Below are positions 1 through 11,100 of a stretch of 61,698 bases of DNA, piece by piece (positions within the stretch are counted from its first letter, which is position 1; each line of letters begins with the position of its first letter). The DNA lies in NCBI GenBank assembly GCA_004369045.1, contig ML213520.1:570037-631734 (forward strand), read 5' to 3'. A model generated the notes under the pieces. It worked only from the letters and a program-made list of their open reading frames with translations. It had not been told where the DNA came from and did no database searches. Origin of the DNA: Heliocybe sulcata. Lineage: Eukaryota > Basidiomycota > Agaricomycetes > Gloeophyllales > Gloeophyllaceae. Made by a program: the position numbers and the translations under genes.

Positions 1-1116
1 TACTTGGTTTGCTACGACTACAGGTCGAGCAACTAGCACAATATAGTTTCACGTTGGATACCATGTCCTTCCACCACACGTGGTCTCGGAGTAGGTCCAG
101 CATTTTGTGCGTTCCCAAGTGGGCCAATAATAGATGAGCATGCGAGATAGCAATCTCACGAATGCTTCTTCCGCCAATACTGACGTCAGGCAGGCACAAG
201 ACTCGCTTGTCCTGCAATTGGAGGAACAGAAGTCCTTCCTCGTAAGTGAAGTTCTTAAAGTCCCTTGGTTTCTCAATAATAGCTTTGAAGAACAAATCCT
301 CCTTGTAGCGATGGCATACCGCTTCTTCGAGGGAGAAGTTCTCATGTATAGCTATGTAACTGAGTAATCCCGGATCATCCTCTGTCTCGGGTCCCGGCCT
401 GACAGGCGTGGGATTCTGGATCGCCTGGGCGATCTCAGTCCGAGTGCTTCGAATATGATCCTTCCATTCGGGAAGCTCATTTGGTTCCGTCTGGGGAACT
501 GTATTTGCTTCCGTCGGGGGAGTGTCAATGTGATCGGGTGAGTCATTATTCAGTTCATTCCTGACCGACGATTCCCTTTCACTGTCCTCGTTGCCTTCAG
601 GAGTTGACGGGGATTCGCCGGGTTGACTATCCTCGACTCCATCCCCCCCTTCCTGCGCGGGTTCACGCACGAGCAACTTAACCCGGCAGATACGCTTAGC
701 GAATTCGCGCGAGGTCTCAGGACGACCGGTTTCTGGCAACGCCATTGCCGATGCCTCAAGCCCGGTGAGTACTGGCATAGTAATTCCAAGATTTTCTAGC
801 TGCTCGTTTTCACCATCGTCATGACAGGTATATTCCGAGGGTGCGCGTACAGTCCCGGGTTTGTCCCCCGAGTACATGCGTGACAGCGCGTCAGCCAAAA
901 CATTCTCGGTACCAGGTACGTATTTGATCTCGAAATCAAACTCAGAGATTTTCTCCATCCACTGCGCTTGACGGCTGGTGAGATTTTTCTGCTTCATCAG
1001 GTGTGTTAAACCTCGATGATCAGTGAGCCAAGTGAACCTGGCTCCCTGCAGAATATCCTGATGGCGCAGCATCGATTCCATGCCCGCGAGCATTTCCTGC
1101 TCGTGGACAGCGTAGT
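1..1116 (-). pseudogene. gypsy RNase H C-terminal part and integrase zinc domain (partial)
   Basis: Downstream of the RT frameshift a new frame stays open from 1116 to the window edge. It begins with the RNase H continuation (NYAVHEQEMLAGMESMLRHQ, then FTWLTDHRGL with the conserved TDH), reaches YVPGTENVLADALSR, the classical end of gypsy RNase H, then an acidic Pro/Glu-rich linker of about 100 residues. The last 50 residues are an integrase HHCC zinc-binding domain (His residues in HAHLLLAHLG, Cys pair in CSTC). The catalytic DDE core would follow to the left of position 1. No start codon is expected, as this is the inside of Pol. Confidence 0.85.
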
Positions 1117-2303
1117 TTAGCTGAGTAGAATGCTGCTACGCATGCTGACTTGAAGTCTGCGCCCTGGCTGACAACGCCGGATAGACCCCCGTGTGAAGCA
1201 TCGGTTACCAGGAATATCGGTGGCATGTCCTTGGAATAATCCAGAGGAACGTGATGATGATTCCGGTGAGTCTCTACGATAGTTTTGATTTCCTCGAACG
1301 CACGCTGATGCGTTGGCTCCCAGCGGAAACTCACGGCATCACCCGTTAAGGCCGACAGGATCCCCATCGGGATACGCACATTCGCAAGATCATCTGCCAG
1401 GTATCCTACCAACCCCAAGAAACCGCATAGCAAGTCACGATTGATCGGAGTCTTCCAGGCAATAACACTATCGACCTTGTGCGGGTCCATTCGGATTCCC
1501 GCATCATCAACGATACGACCCAGAATCCGGATTTCCTGGCACAAGAAGTGCACCTTCTTTTCGCCAAGAAACAAAGATTCCCTTCTCAAGGTATCGATTA
1601 CCATCTTGCATACCTTAACGTGCTCGTCTAACGTGTCCGTGTAGATTATTATATCATCCAGGTACACGTCAAGGACCACACCTAGGTACGCCGCGAAGAT
1701 GTGGCACATTAGTGCCTGGAAGGTAGCGGGTCCGTTTGTATCTCCTTGTTGTAGGACTAGGCTGACCATATTCCCATCAGGAGTGGTCATAGCCGTGCGT
1801 TCTACATGCTCAGGTATAATGCAGACCTGCTCGTACGCATCTTTCTGGTCCAGGATCGACCGGAAACACTTCTTGGCTACACGACGCAAGATCCCCTCTA
1901 TATCAGGTAACGGTGTAGTTAACTTAATTGTGTTAGCATTACGCTCACGCAGGTCAACTACAATTCGCAACTGAGGAGGGACTCCCTTAACGCCGGTGCC
2001 CGGTTTGGTGAGCAGCATCATCGGACACGCGTTACGCGAGTGTGTAGGTTTCCACCTCCCACTCTTCAAGTAAGCGTCCCTTTTTTCTACCCAGTTAGCG
2101 CGCTGCACGTCCGGGCATTTGCTCGCTCACCACGTATAAATCTTACTCTCATCCTTTAAGGGGATCGAGTGATTTATCGCTCGGAATGGAGGAAGAGGTA
2201 CCTCCTTTCCGTCGAGAAAAATAGGCCGTGCGTACTCGACTAATTCACCACGAATTTTCTCTAACGAGTCTTCATACAATTCAGTCGCTCGCGAGGCGAG
2301 AAC
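1117..2303 (-). pseudogene. gypsy reverse transcriptase and start of RNase H
   Basis: RNA-directed DNA polymerase of the gypsy element. From 2303 the frame reads a short linker, meets TGA at 2129-2127, then gives the RT fingers (LRIVVDLRERN), palm and the catalytic YLDD box (VYLDDIIIYTD), followed by the thumb and connection. The RNase H domain begins at FLVTDASHGG, where the first catalytic Asp is visible. The frame is lost near 1117-1120, just after FYSAKL, where the expected continuation moves to another frame. The RT motifs are otherwise intact, so decay is modest. Family assignment is firm; activity is excluded by the stops and frameshift. Confidence 0.88.
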
Positions 2304-3881
2304 TCAAACCCCTTCACCCTTCAAGGGCAGAGGTGTTGCGCTTCCGACGACGACCTTAGCGGGGTTCAAGCCCATGAGAATTCGATGTTGGAACAAGAAC
2401 GGAGTCCCCAAAATGAGGTCGTAGTTCTGTAAGTTCATTAAATCGAAGTATCTCTCATAGTTAATATCCTGATACTGTATCAAGGCTTTCACGCTGCGAT
2501 TTACACGCGATCGCGAGCCTTGTATGGCCAGTTGGACTGGTAAGGCTTTTTCCAATTCAAAGGTTTTTAGCCTTAGCTGACTCGCCAGACTATGGGACAT
2601 GAAGTCACCCAAGGAGCCTGAGTCGAGTAGTGCGCGCGCCGGCTGTCCTGCAATATTCACTACCACCACGAGGGGTTTTGGAATAACACGCCGGAAGTCG
2701 CGCGTTCCTGCTGCGTTCCTCTGGAGACTTGGGTAGAGGTTTGGCGCTACCTGTACGCCATTTACTTCTAACACATAGTCTCCATCGGGCAGTTCCTCCA
2801 GTTTCAGGCAAGGTGGTTGTTCCAGCCAGCCATGGTGCTGCAGGAATGACACACGGAACTCTTGCTCCATGGTGTCACTTGGCGTTTCACAGTTGAACAG
2901 CAGAGGTAAGTACAGACTTTCGTCAACATCTCCACCTGCATGCTGCTCATCGATAAATTCGAATAGGTCCCGCTGGCATTTCCACAAGTGGAACTCGTAC
3001 CATCGCGGCAAGTCGAATCTCGGGTCCAAGACCTTCCTAAGCGAAACCCATGCGTCGAATCGGCGGGCTCGATCATGAATATAGACCTCCCAGCCATCGA
3101 TCGCACACACGAATCGCTGCATTGGTGCTACAAGGTCAGGTCCATCGGTGGCATAAGGCCCCGCGTTCTGCAGAACTTGGCGTACGTGGTTCGCGTACAC
3201 CTCTCCGAGGGCTAGTGAAGGAAAGGTGGCCGGGAGGGTGTTTAAGCCTCGCGGTGCTTCCTGATTTACTAACGCGGAGGTACGTTCCTGGCGATAACGG
3301 TTCGCGACATCGAGCGCCAGGTCCTTAGCTTCTTGGATAGATATGTAGATACTATTTCCTGTAGCGTAATCGTCGATAATGTAATAATCATCATCGTCAC
3401 GTGCTACAAGGAAACGATCACTATCATAAATGCCTCGTTTCCAGCCTTGAGACTTCGGCGCAATACTCTGAAGATTATCATCTCCAGGATAGGGTGTGCC
3501 CAGAAGTAACAAGCGTTCGGCCCACGCAGGGAACAGGTCCTCGCGATGTCCATAATACTTTCGGGATGATACGCTTGCATGCCACCCTACTCTATTCATG
3601 GAACGGCCACGGCCCCGAGCTTCTTCAGGCTGGCAGAACTCGTCTGAGTCTGTGCTTTCAGAGTCAGACCCATCGGTATCATACCAGTCTGAATCGTCAT
3701 GCTCCAGACTAGTTCGCGAGGGTCCGTGGCTCGGTACATCAATCTCACTGGCTTCCTCACGCTCGTTCTCGAAACACGGGAAGATAGCACCCAGAGAGAT
3801 CTCGTTGAGTGTCTCCACCGCCCCAGCGAAGTCCCGTAGTCTTTCTGCGCGATCCAATTCAACCTCGATGTTGTTATTCAT
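2304..3881 (-). pseudogene. gypsy Pol N-terminal part with aspartic protease
   Basis: This 525-residue frame starts (ATG 3881-3879) 12 bases after the Gag stop and in the same frame, so it may once have been a direct continuation of Gag. The first 400 residues are acidic and not recognised. The last about 120 carry a retropepsin-like protease with the catalytic motif ALLDSGSLGDFMS and a later hydrophobic strand ending in ILGTPFL, the usual flap and C-terminal landmarks. It would cleave the Gag-Pol precursor. The frame ends in TGA 2306-2304, but RT-type sequence continues in the same frame, so this stop also looks secondary. Confidence 0.8.
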
Positions 3882-3893
3882 CACACCCAGAGG

Positions 3894-6179
3894 TCACTTG
3901 TTATCACAAGATCGGACTTGGAAATTCTTTGGGCAGTTCCGGCCCAGATGGCCAGCTTCCTTACAAATGAAGCATTTGCCTTCAGCTCTCAGCTGATCGC
4001 GTTCCTCTTGCGAGAGCGTAGAGGCCTTGGCGTAGCTCGGCTTCGAGCCAGCGCCACTTTGTCCCTTTCAGGAAGGACCTCTTCCAGATTGGGAGTCAGA
4101 CTTCCAATTTCCTTTAGCTCCGCTCTTTGGCTGCTGGGAGTTCGAACTCGAAGAGTTTGAGTTCGATGGGCCTGGAGGACCTCCAGGTGGGCCGGGGCGG
4201 TAGTCTCCACCACCGCCACCTTTCCCATTGCCCCTTCCGTCCTTGGGGTTTTTGTTCTTGGGTTGAGTCACTCGATTAGCAGCATTACACGCAATCTCAA
4301 TAATCTCCACCCTTCGTACAATATCATCCCACGACGATTGCTCGGGATTGAGTTCCTCTTCCCACAGTTTAGCCTGAATATAAGGACTGAAACCTTCCCA
4401 GAGCGTTAGAACGTGATAGCGTTCATCAGGAATGCCGACTTGATTTAACAAGTCATTTAATTCGTAGACGTATTCCTTGACGGACATTTCTCCTTGATTA
4501 AAGTACTGCAGTTTTTTACGAAGTGACTGGCGATAATTTATAGGGAAACAATGGTCAAATAGCCCAGTAAAGAATTCATTGACCCCATACGAAGGTGCGC
4601 GTGGTGCCACACTTCTGGTATAGTAGTCGAAAGCTTTTCCTTTCATGTAATGGGATACATACTGCCAGCGATGCTCGCGGGGTAGATTCCCATCACGAAT
4701 ATAAGCCATAGATTCTTCCATAAATCTGCCGAACAGACGCATGTCTGCTGCGCCGTCGTACGGGTGCGGGGGCAGTGGCCGGATCAAGATTTTAGAGTTC
4801 TTCGAGCGTTTAGCCTTCCGTTTCAGGGACGAGCGATGGCGCTTTTTACAGCGCCTATCTTTATCGTCTGAACTATCGGAGCTGCTGCTGTCAGAAGAAT
4901 TGGGATCGTCTCGGTTCTTCCGATCAGAGCGGCATCTGCCCCTTCGGTCTGAATCAGATGAACTGGACGAATCATCCGAAGAACCGTCTCCTCCCATTCT
5001 ATTCAACATCTCTCCCACATAACTTTTGGGATCAAGCTGATTTGATGGTTTGAGATTATCGCGGTTGTGCTCAGGCATCAGGGAGTGCGAAGGCTTCCCA
5101 TGCTTAGCTTTGTCCGCGAGTTCGGTTACTCGATCCAATAATGGATTTCTCACACGACCACTATTCTTAGACCCCGAAGCGTTACTGTTCCTCGGGGTTG
5201 TATCCCGGTCCCTGACGGATCTCGGGGTAGCAGTCTTGCGTAGGCTATGAATAGAGGGCTCGCTATCGGGCGCTATTTCCGATTCAAGCCGTTCTAATTC
5301 AGCTCGGAGGCACCGGACTTCCTTAACCTTTGCAGCGCGTACTTCCTCACGTGTTAGCGTAACAACAGAGTCGTCGCGTGCAACCGGTACGATCTCACTC
5401 AGTTCAATGGAGGGCGAGGCACTCCTACTAGAACTTTGCGATGTCATGATCGCATCTCGGTAAGTGTTCCAGATCTCGATCTGTTCCCGCTGAGCATCCT
5501 CATTGAGGTCTGCCTCGGGAATTCCCGCTGTGCCCCAATTCCTGGGATCGACAGCTTTTCCCTTCGGGTTAGAGGGACCAGCGTCCTCGTTATTCATAAT
5601 CCTAACTCCGGTCTCAGACCGGTAAGAATTCGTTCCTTCTGCTGCAGACAGAACGGGAACGGCGTCAGCGCGTCCACCTGCATCAGGCACGCGATCGACC
5701 ACGGGACCCAGGGATCGGTTCCCGGATCTCGGTTCAGGTAATTTAGGGCTGTGGCGCCCATTACGGCCCACAACGGTCCAAATTCCATTCGCATCATCGG
5801 TGCCTACAGCAACCGAGTTTTCTATTACTTCCCTAGGGGTAGAGTAGATAGATACAGGCTCTAATAATACATTAGAGTCGAAACTGTCCTGACCACCACT
5901 AATATTAGCATGGTCTGGAGAACGCCTCCCAGTGTCCTCAGACACTTGGAGGGAAGATCGCGCCTTCACCGTCTCAGCGTAAGAACGCCCAGAGGATCCG
6001 ACGGACGGACTCAAAGAGCGACGACCACTTGGTGCGTCACTCAGCGGGTCCGTAGGAATAGGTGAGGCCACGGCCGGAGCCGTCCCTGCATCCACATCCT
6101 CGGGGGGTGGCTGTGCAGCCTGGACCGAACGCCCGGAAGGGCCGTTCCTAGCCCGCAGGTTGTACCTAGAGCCACTCAT
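3894..6179 (-). pseudogene. Gag polyprotein of gypsy element, with in-frame TGA
   Basis: Retrotransposon Gag, the structural protein of the virus-like particle. The first about 330 residues are Ser/Arg/Pro-rich and low in complexity. A Ser/Asp-rich tract (residues about 395-445) precedes a capsid-type retrotransposon Gag domain (about residues 470-640) and a Gly/Pro/Ser-rich tail. The 703-residue frame stops at TGA 4070-4068, but the same frame continues past it to a CX2CX4HX4C zinc knuckle (CFICKEAGHLGRNC) at about 3986-3945 and stops at TGA 3896-3894. Because the knuckle belongs to Gag, the first TGA is read as a disabling mutation, probably from CGA. The start ATG at 6179 follows a T-rich leader. 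Confidence 0.85.
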
Positions 6180-6660
6180 GTTTTAGCGCTATTTTTTCAA
6201 TTGAGTACTCACTTATATAGTTTTTTTTTTTCTTGATTTCTTGGGTTATACGGTATAGTCGACAAAGATAGAAGGTTCAATGAAGCTAGAGCAGAGAAAC
6301 GATGTAGGAGACGTTTGCCGTAGGAGTCCGATGGTGATCAGCCACAGGATCAGCCACACGGCGATGTCGCCTAGATAGAAGCTAGTCTCGTACCCATCCG
6401 TTATGGTGAGCTAGCGGATAGATCCGGCGGAGTTCCAAAAACTTGTGCAGAGAACTCACCATAACGTCTGGTGCACTTCGTTCGATGACTATGACTGATG
6501 TCATAGCGTGACAGCTGACTCAGCCAGAGTTTGCCATCTCTCGGCCAGACAGGAACACTGCACTTCGGCCATGTGCATGTTGAACATTGAATGACCATTT
6601 ACAACAGGCCTGTATAGACACAAGAGTGTAACTGACAAATAAATGAGGGACAGAGTTGCT
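6180..6660 (-). other. leader and probable 5' LTR zone of the gypsy element
   Basis: No gene is seen here. Directly upstream of the gag ATG (reading the minus strand) lie a T/A-rich stretch and an A-run of twelve, then an unremarkable sequence without an ORF. By position it should hold the 5' LTR and primer-binding site of the minus-strand element. I could not identify TG...CA ends or a primer-binding site with confidence. The part at 6429-6505 is repeated in inverted orientation at 6891-6967. Confidence 0.4.
6429..6505 (-). repeat. LTR-like fragment, inverted partner of 6891-6967
   Basis: About 77 bp match the sequence at 6891-6967 in reverse complement, with the shared core ATGACATCAGTCATAGTCAT and later GTTCTCTGCACAAG. 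The two copies differ by scattered substitutions. The position upstream of gag suggests that this copy is part of the element's own LTR. Confidence 0.6.
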
Positions 6661-6890
6661 CTACATGACTTAGGCTGAAGAATTTTCCTCTCGTTTTGGC
6701 AGTTGCCTTGTTTCTAAGTAAGAATCCTTGGTATCCTCGGTAGGGACTTCCAGGGATCATACTAATAGCAACACATTACTAGCCATGGCCTGCAGTTTTG
6801 CGTCTGGCACTGAAAGAGCGCGGAATATCGCATTCTGTCGTGCTGATTGCTTCAGCCACCAGATCACGGGACCGTGACTTGGCGTGACTT

Positions 6891-6967
6891 ATGACATCAG
6901 TCATAGTCATCGAATGAAGTGCACCAGACACTATAGAGAGTTCTCTGCACAAGTTCTCAGAACTCCG
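6891..6967 (+). repeat. LTR-like fragment, inverted partner of 6429-6505
   Basis: Second copy of the 77-bp sequence, in the opposite orientation to the gypsy element. The similarity weakly continues to about 7020 (the shared GAACGAGACTAG-type block). It is best read as a solo LTR or LTR remnant of a related element inserted head-to-head with the first. Confidence 0.55.
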
Positions 6968-7020
6968 ACTGGACTTGTCCGGGAACTCTGTATAGCGGCT
7001 GGGAACGAGACTAGATAGAA

Positions 7021-8163
7021 GCTTGATGTAGGCTAGCAAGTCTGCCCAAAGTTCTCACGGCTTTGTCAGCACGATCTGATGTTCTCGGGAGATCAGTGCT
7101 GGCCACACATGGAGAGAAGTGATGGACCTCCAAACAGGGAGACCCGGAGACGGGGGGCGGCCCAGGGGTTCTATGTATTGGTGCACGGTACCCTGCTCAG
7201 AAAGAACAGATATAAAACATATACAGAAGGACCGGTATTAGCCAGACAGGGCTGTAACGCAAAAAGCGAAAGTCCCTATGTCATTTCAGGGTGATATAGC
7301 CGGATGCTGAACCGGGGAATGCCGGAGGCGACACATAGAATATATTGAACTAGCGCGACCAACTGAGGAGAAAGAGTCCTTACATCACTTTACAGGAAGA
7401 CATGATTCATGGAGGTCTTATTTTGAGGAACCCGTGCCTCAGCAGGACTGAAACATACGAGATTATCCCTAAACGGGAAATACCGAGGGCGGGGACTTGG
7501 TCGCAAGCCAGCCAAAAACGCAAAAGCAAACTGTATACGCCATGAATCGAACCTGTAAGCTCTAGAGTACGTAGAATACACATGTCCATGACGCATCCAC
7601 TACACCACGGTGCTCTTGGGAGCCAAGATTTTTTTGGATATATATTCAGCAACATGCCCGCTGCCGAAAGAGGAGTCCGAGTCGGTCGCTGATCGGCTTC
7701 GGGAAGTTGCCATTTCGGGAGAATTGCCGATTGCGGTAACGCGAAGCGCTAGCGATGGCGTGTGAACTTTGGGCAGTCTTGCTAGCCCTTGATGTACTGT
7801 CAAAAATATGTGACGACGGCGAGACGTGGGAGTCGCGGAGCCGGCACACGGAGAGCAGTCGCACGAACTGAAAGACAGGTGTAAAGCGATAGTTGAGCGA
7901 GCTCTAGCGTACTAGTAAATAATACAGCTCTTATATACCCATTCAGGGGTTCGTAGGATAATATATTCAAGAAAGAAAGGAGCTCTAACATGAGCATGAT
8001 TAAGGAATGAATTGAAAGCGTTGGTAATCCGTCAGCCACCCGGCCCGAGACTTGCCCATCGGGCGTACGTTAGCCGGTACAGTTCCCGAACCGTCACACG
8101 CGATGATGGCCACGCTCAAATGCACGACTCGAGACGCGTCTACCGTACTGTCGGCGAGCACCG
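7021..8163. other. intergenic region upstream of the LAA1-like gene
   Basis: No convincing gene. Short ORFs on both strands have no recognisable domain. A tRNA-like stretch with A-box and B-box resemblance lies at about 7535-7625 on the minus strand, but its stems do not pair, so it is not called. The promoter of the + strand gene starting at 8164 should lie in the right part. Confidence 0.5.
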
Positions 8164-11100
8164 ATGGCTGGCCAACCAACCGACCAGGACACGCTCATCG
8201 ACGAGGTGCGAGGCAGGCTGTATATTCTTATGTTGGGTCTAATCGGGAGTAGAGCAAACTGGCAACTGAGAATGGCGACATATACCTTTTTACATGGCTA
8301 TCCGACCTCGACAAGTCACTGGCGTCCATGCCCGCTGTCAGTCTTCCCGACTTAATTTCGGTTCTTCCCTGACCATACTGGCTGCTTGACAGGATGAGCT
8401 GAAGTCTCACCAAGGCGAATTCGAAGCTACGTTGATCAAGGTTATCTCCGGGTCCGCTCCTTACCCCCCTCCTGGCCGCCCCTTGCGCAACCTGGTCGCG
8501 CGATGTCTCATATCTTTGTACTCGTTAACGGAGGCTCGGACCCTGTTTGACACACTTCAGAAGTTTATGGCGATCGTTAGCGACATGAAGGCGGTAGACC
8601 GAGATACAAGTAGGATGTCAGTACGTCCTGTCCACTCCTACTTACCTACGCCCAAATAGCGGAATATTCACATTCTCACTCAGAGCAGCGTTGTACTGTG
8701 TGGGGGAACTTATGCTTAAGTTCGGTTCCCAGGTGAGTGCCGAACGTCGTCCTGTTGCGTCTACACCCTCAGACGGTGCTCGTTCCAGGTCATGTCCTTC
8801 ATGGCCGAGATAGGGACGGTTACGATCAAGACCTACCGTTCTTCTTCTGTAAGTTGCATCCTCCCATGTATGCAAGTTGAATTCATTGGCATGCATGATT
8901 CTCCCGATAGTCTGTCTCCCTTCGTACTCATGCCCTCCTCGCATTGCGCAACGCCCTTCTGTCCGCGCGTCGAGCAGTCCCTGATCCACTGGCGCGGGAT
9001 ATCCTTAAGCAGATGCGAAACGGCTTAAGTGACAAAGCCTTGCCTGTCCAGCGAGCCGCAGCCGAGGTACACTCATTGTTCCTATAACGTATCCGATGCT
9101 TACACGCCGGTGACCACGATATTCTGACTTTAGGTATTAATGACTATGTATTCCTCTGGAACCGACATTCGCGCCCAGTCAGACATCGAAGCCGTCGTTC
9201 AAATTTGTACCAGATCCCTCGAGTCCGCCGATCAACTCACCCGGCGCTCCTTGGCGCGCTTGGTAGGGCAAGTGCTCACGGCGTCGAAGCCACCATCCCC
9301 GCCTCCTGCCCCTGCGAAACCGTCACAACCCGGTGCAGAAGACGACGATTCAATTGGCCCATCCGCCGCGGGGAGCGTCGACACGGAGACTCTGAAGACA
9401 GTCCTGGAGCCCGGGGAGATGTTTAGCTTGATTGCTGCCCAGTTCAATAAACCGAATACCTCTAGGAAGACTAAGATCGGTCTCTTTGACTTCTACTGTA
9501 GTCTGATCACTGCTCTTGGGCCTGCTTTTGTGGACTCTGACTACTCCCTCATCGTCTCCCACTTCGTGACTGACATCATCTCTCACCCACGTCCTACCGC
9601 CCCGCAGTCCTCGTCGGCCAGATATGACGAGCTGTTGTTGCGCAAGCTTGTCGGAACAGTTCTCCATGACTTAGTCGGAGTAAGGATGCTCTCCGAACAA
9701 GGCCAGATTTCAGCCATCCAAGAGCTGGCCAGTAAGTATCTCAAAAGGTGGCCGGCTATGATGCCTGGTCAAACGGAGCCCAATAGTCAAGTGTTAGTGT
9801 GTGTTCTGAATGAAGTCGGTGCTTTATTGGGGGTGTTGGGAAATGCACCGACTCCGGTACAAGTGAGTAGTGTTCTGTTGCAGAAGTCGTTAACTTCCAC
9901 ATATTTTTTCATATGATGAACTGACAACTGTGCACTTCTTAGGATGCTCTAGCTGAACCCCTGATGACACTGTTATCTCACCCGAGTCATGCAGTCCGCA
10001 TCAGCGCTGCCTGGGCCCTGCGGCGCTTTTGCGAGTCGACGCCCATTCAGCTCGCAAAGAGTCTCCTCAACCTGATCGACCACCTCACTCGCGATCTCGC
10101 TTCTCTGCCAGTTCCTTCTTCCGCCTCTCCTACATCAACAGCAGATCGTGGCGCTCGCGCGCTCGGCCACGCCGCCGCCGTCTCTGCCCTGGTTTCGCTT
10201 ATTCCAAGACACCCGCTGTACCTCTCCTATGACCTCGCGGCGAAAGTGCTCGACACCGCTATTTCGTTGCTCAAACGTTCTGGAGAGCATGAAATATCCG
10301 TAGCTGAGCCTGAAGTGGAGATAGCGTGGACTTGCATCGCAAGTCTGATGTCTCTAGGACCGAACTTCGTGAGAGGCCACTTGCCCCAACTGCTTGTGCT
10401 GTGGAGAAACGCGTTACCGAAACCCACGAGCAAGGATACCGCGACTGCCACGGGACGTAGTGCAGCAGAATGGGCGTTCCTCATCCATGTCAGGGAGAGT
10501 GCCCTCGGTGCGATCTGCTGTTTCTTGAAGAGCAACTCTCCGAGTCTGGTGACGCTGGACGTAACGCGACGGATCTCTTCGCTCCTCACAAATGCCCTTC
10601 TGTTTGCGAATGCGTATGCGAGACAGAACGTCACGGAGCTTTTGGAGCAGTACAGACTACTGGGGAGGAAAGGCCTGGGCTTGCAGTCAAGAGAGGCCCT
10701 GTTGCGAAGGAGGGTATTTCAGTGTTTTGGCGCTTTGGGACTTGGGGCAGTTGCCGAAAGCACCCAGACTACGTTATTGCAAAGTGCAATAGGCATATTT
10801 GCTGGTCCGGATTACGGGGGGACAGGAGTGCAGGGGGCAATTGCAGCTAGTGCGGGCGGCTTCACGTCCGTATGGCAGAGTGCAGATGGGATCGCCTTTG
10901 GAGTTACGGGCATCGAGATTGGTAGGGATGGCGAAGACAGTGGTAAGGGGGCGGACAGGCTGAATAGGGACACTGTGGAGGTGACGGTTGACGATCTGGT
11001 ACGCGTCTTCAGCGACAGGTTTATTTGCTGGTTACAGTCTGAAGAGAGATTTGTAGCACATGAAACCGTTGCTCGGATCCTACGAGTACGATCCTCTCAT

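Larger units (their letters stand above)
1..6179 (-). mobile_element. Ty3/gypsy LTR retrotransposon, decayed, left-truncated by window edge
   Basis: The minus strand carries, in order from 6179 downward, a Gag, a zinc knuckle, an aspartic protease, a reverse transcriptase, an RNase H and the zinc-binding start of an integrase, which is the Ty3/gypsy gene order (protease-RT-RNase H-integrase). The integrase runs off the window at position 1, so the catalytic core and 3' LTR lie outside. Gag, protease and RT lie in one common frame interrupted only by TGA codons (4070-4068, 3896-3894, 2306-2304, 2129-2127), and a frameshift near 1117 separates RT from RNase H. The copy is therefore inactive. 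Its 5' LTR is probably within 6200-6660 but I could not fix its ends. Confidence 0.9.

Noticed and set aside
3401-3996. Plus-strand frames opposite gag and protease
   Set aside because: They are antisense shadows of the gypsy coding frame.
7535-7625. Minus-strand tRNA-like sequence with A box TGGTGTAGTGG and B box GGTTCGATTC
   Set aside because: The spacing could fit a tRNA with a small intron, but the acceptor and T stems do not pair, so I do not call a tRNA.
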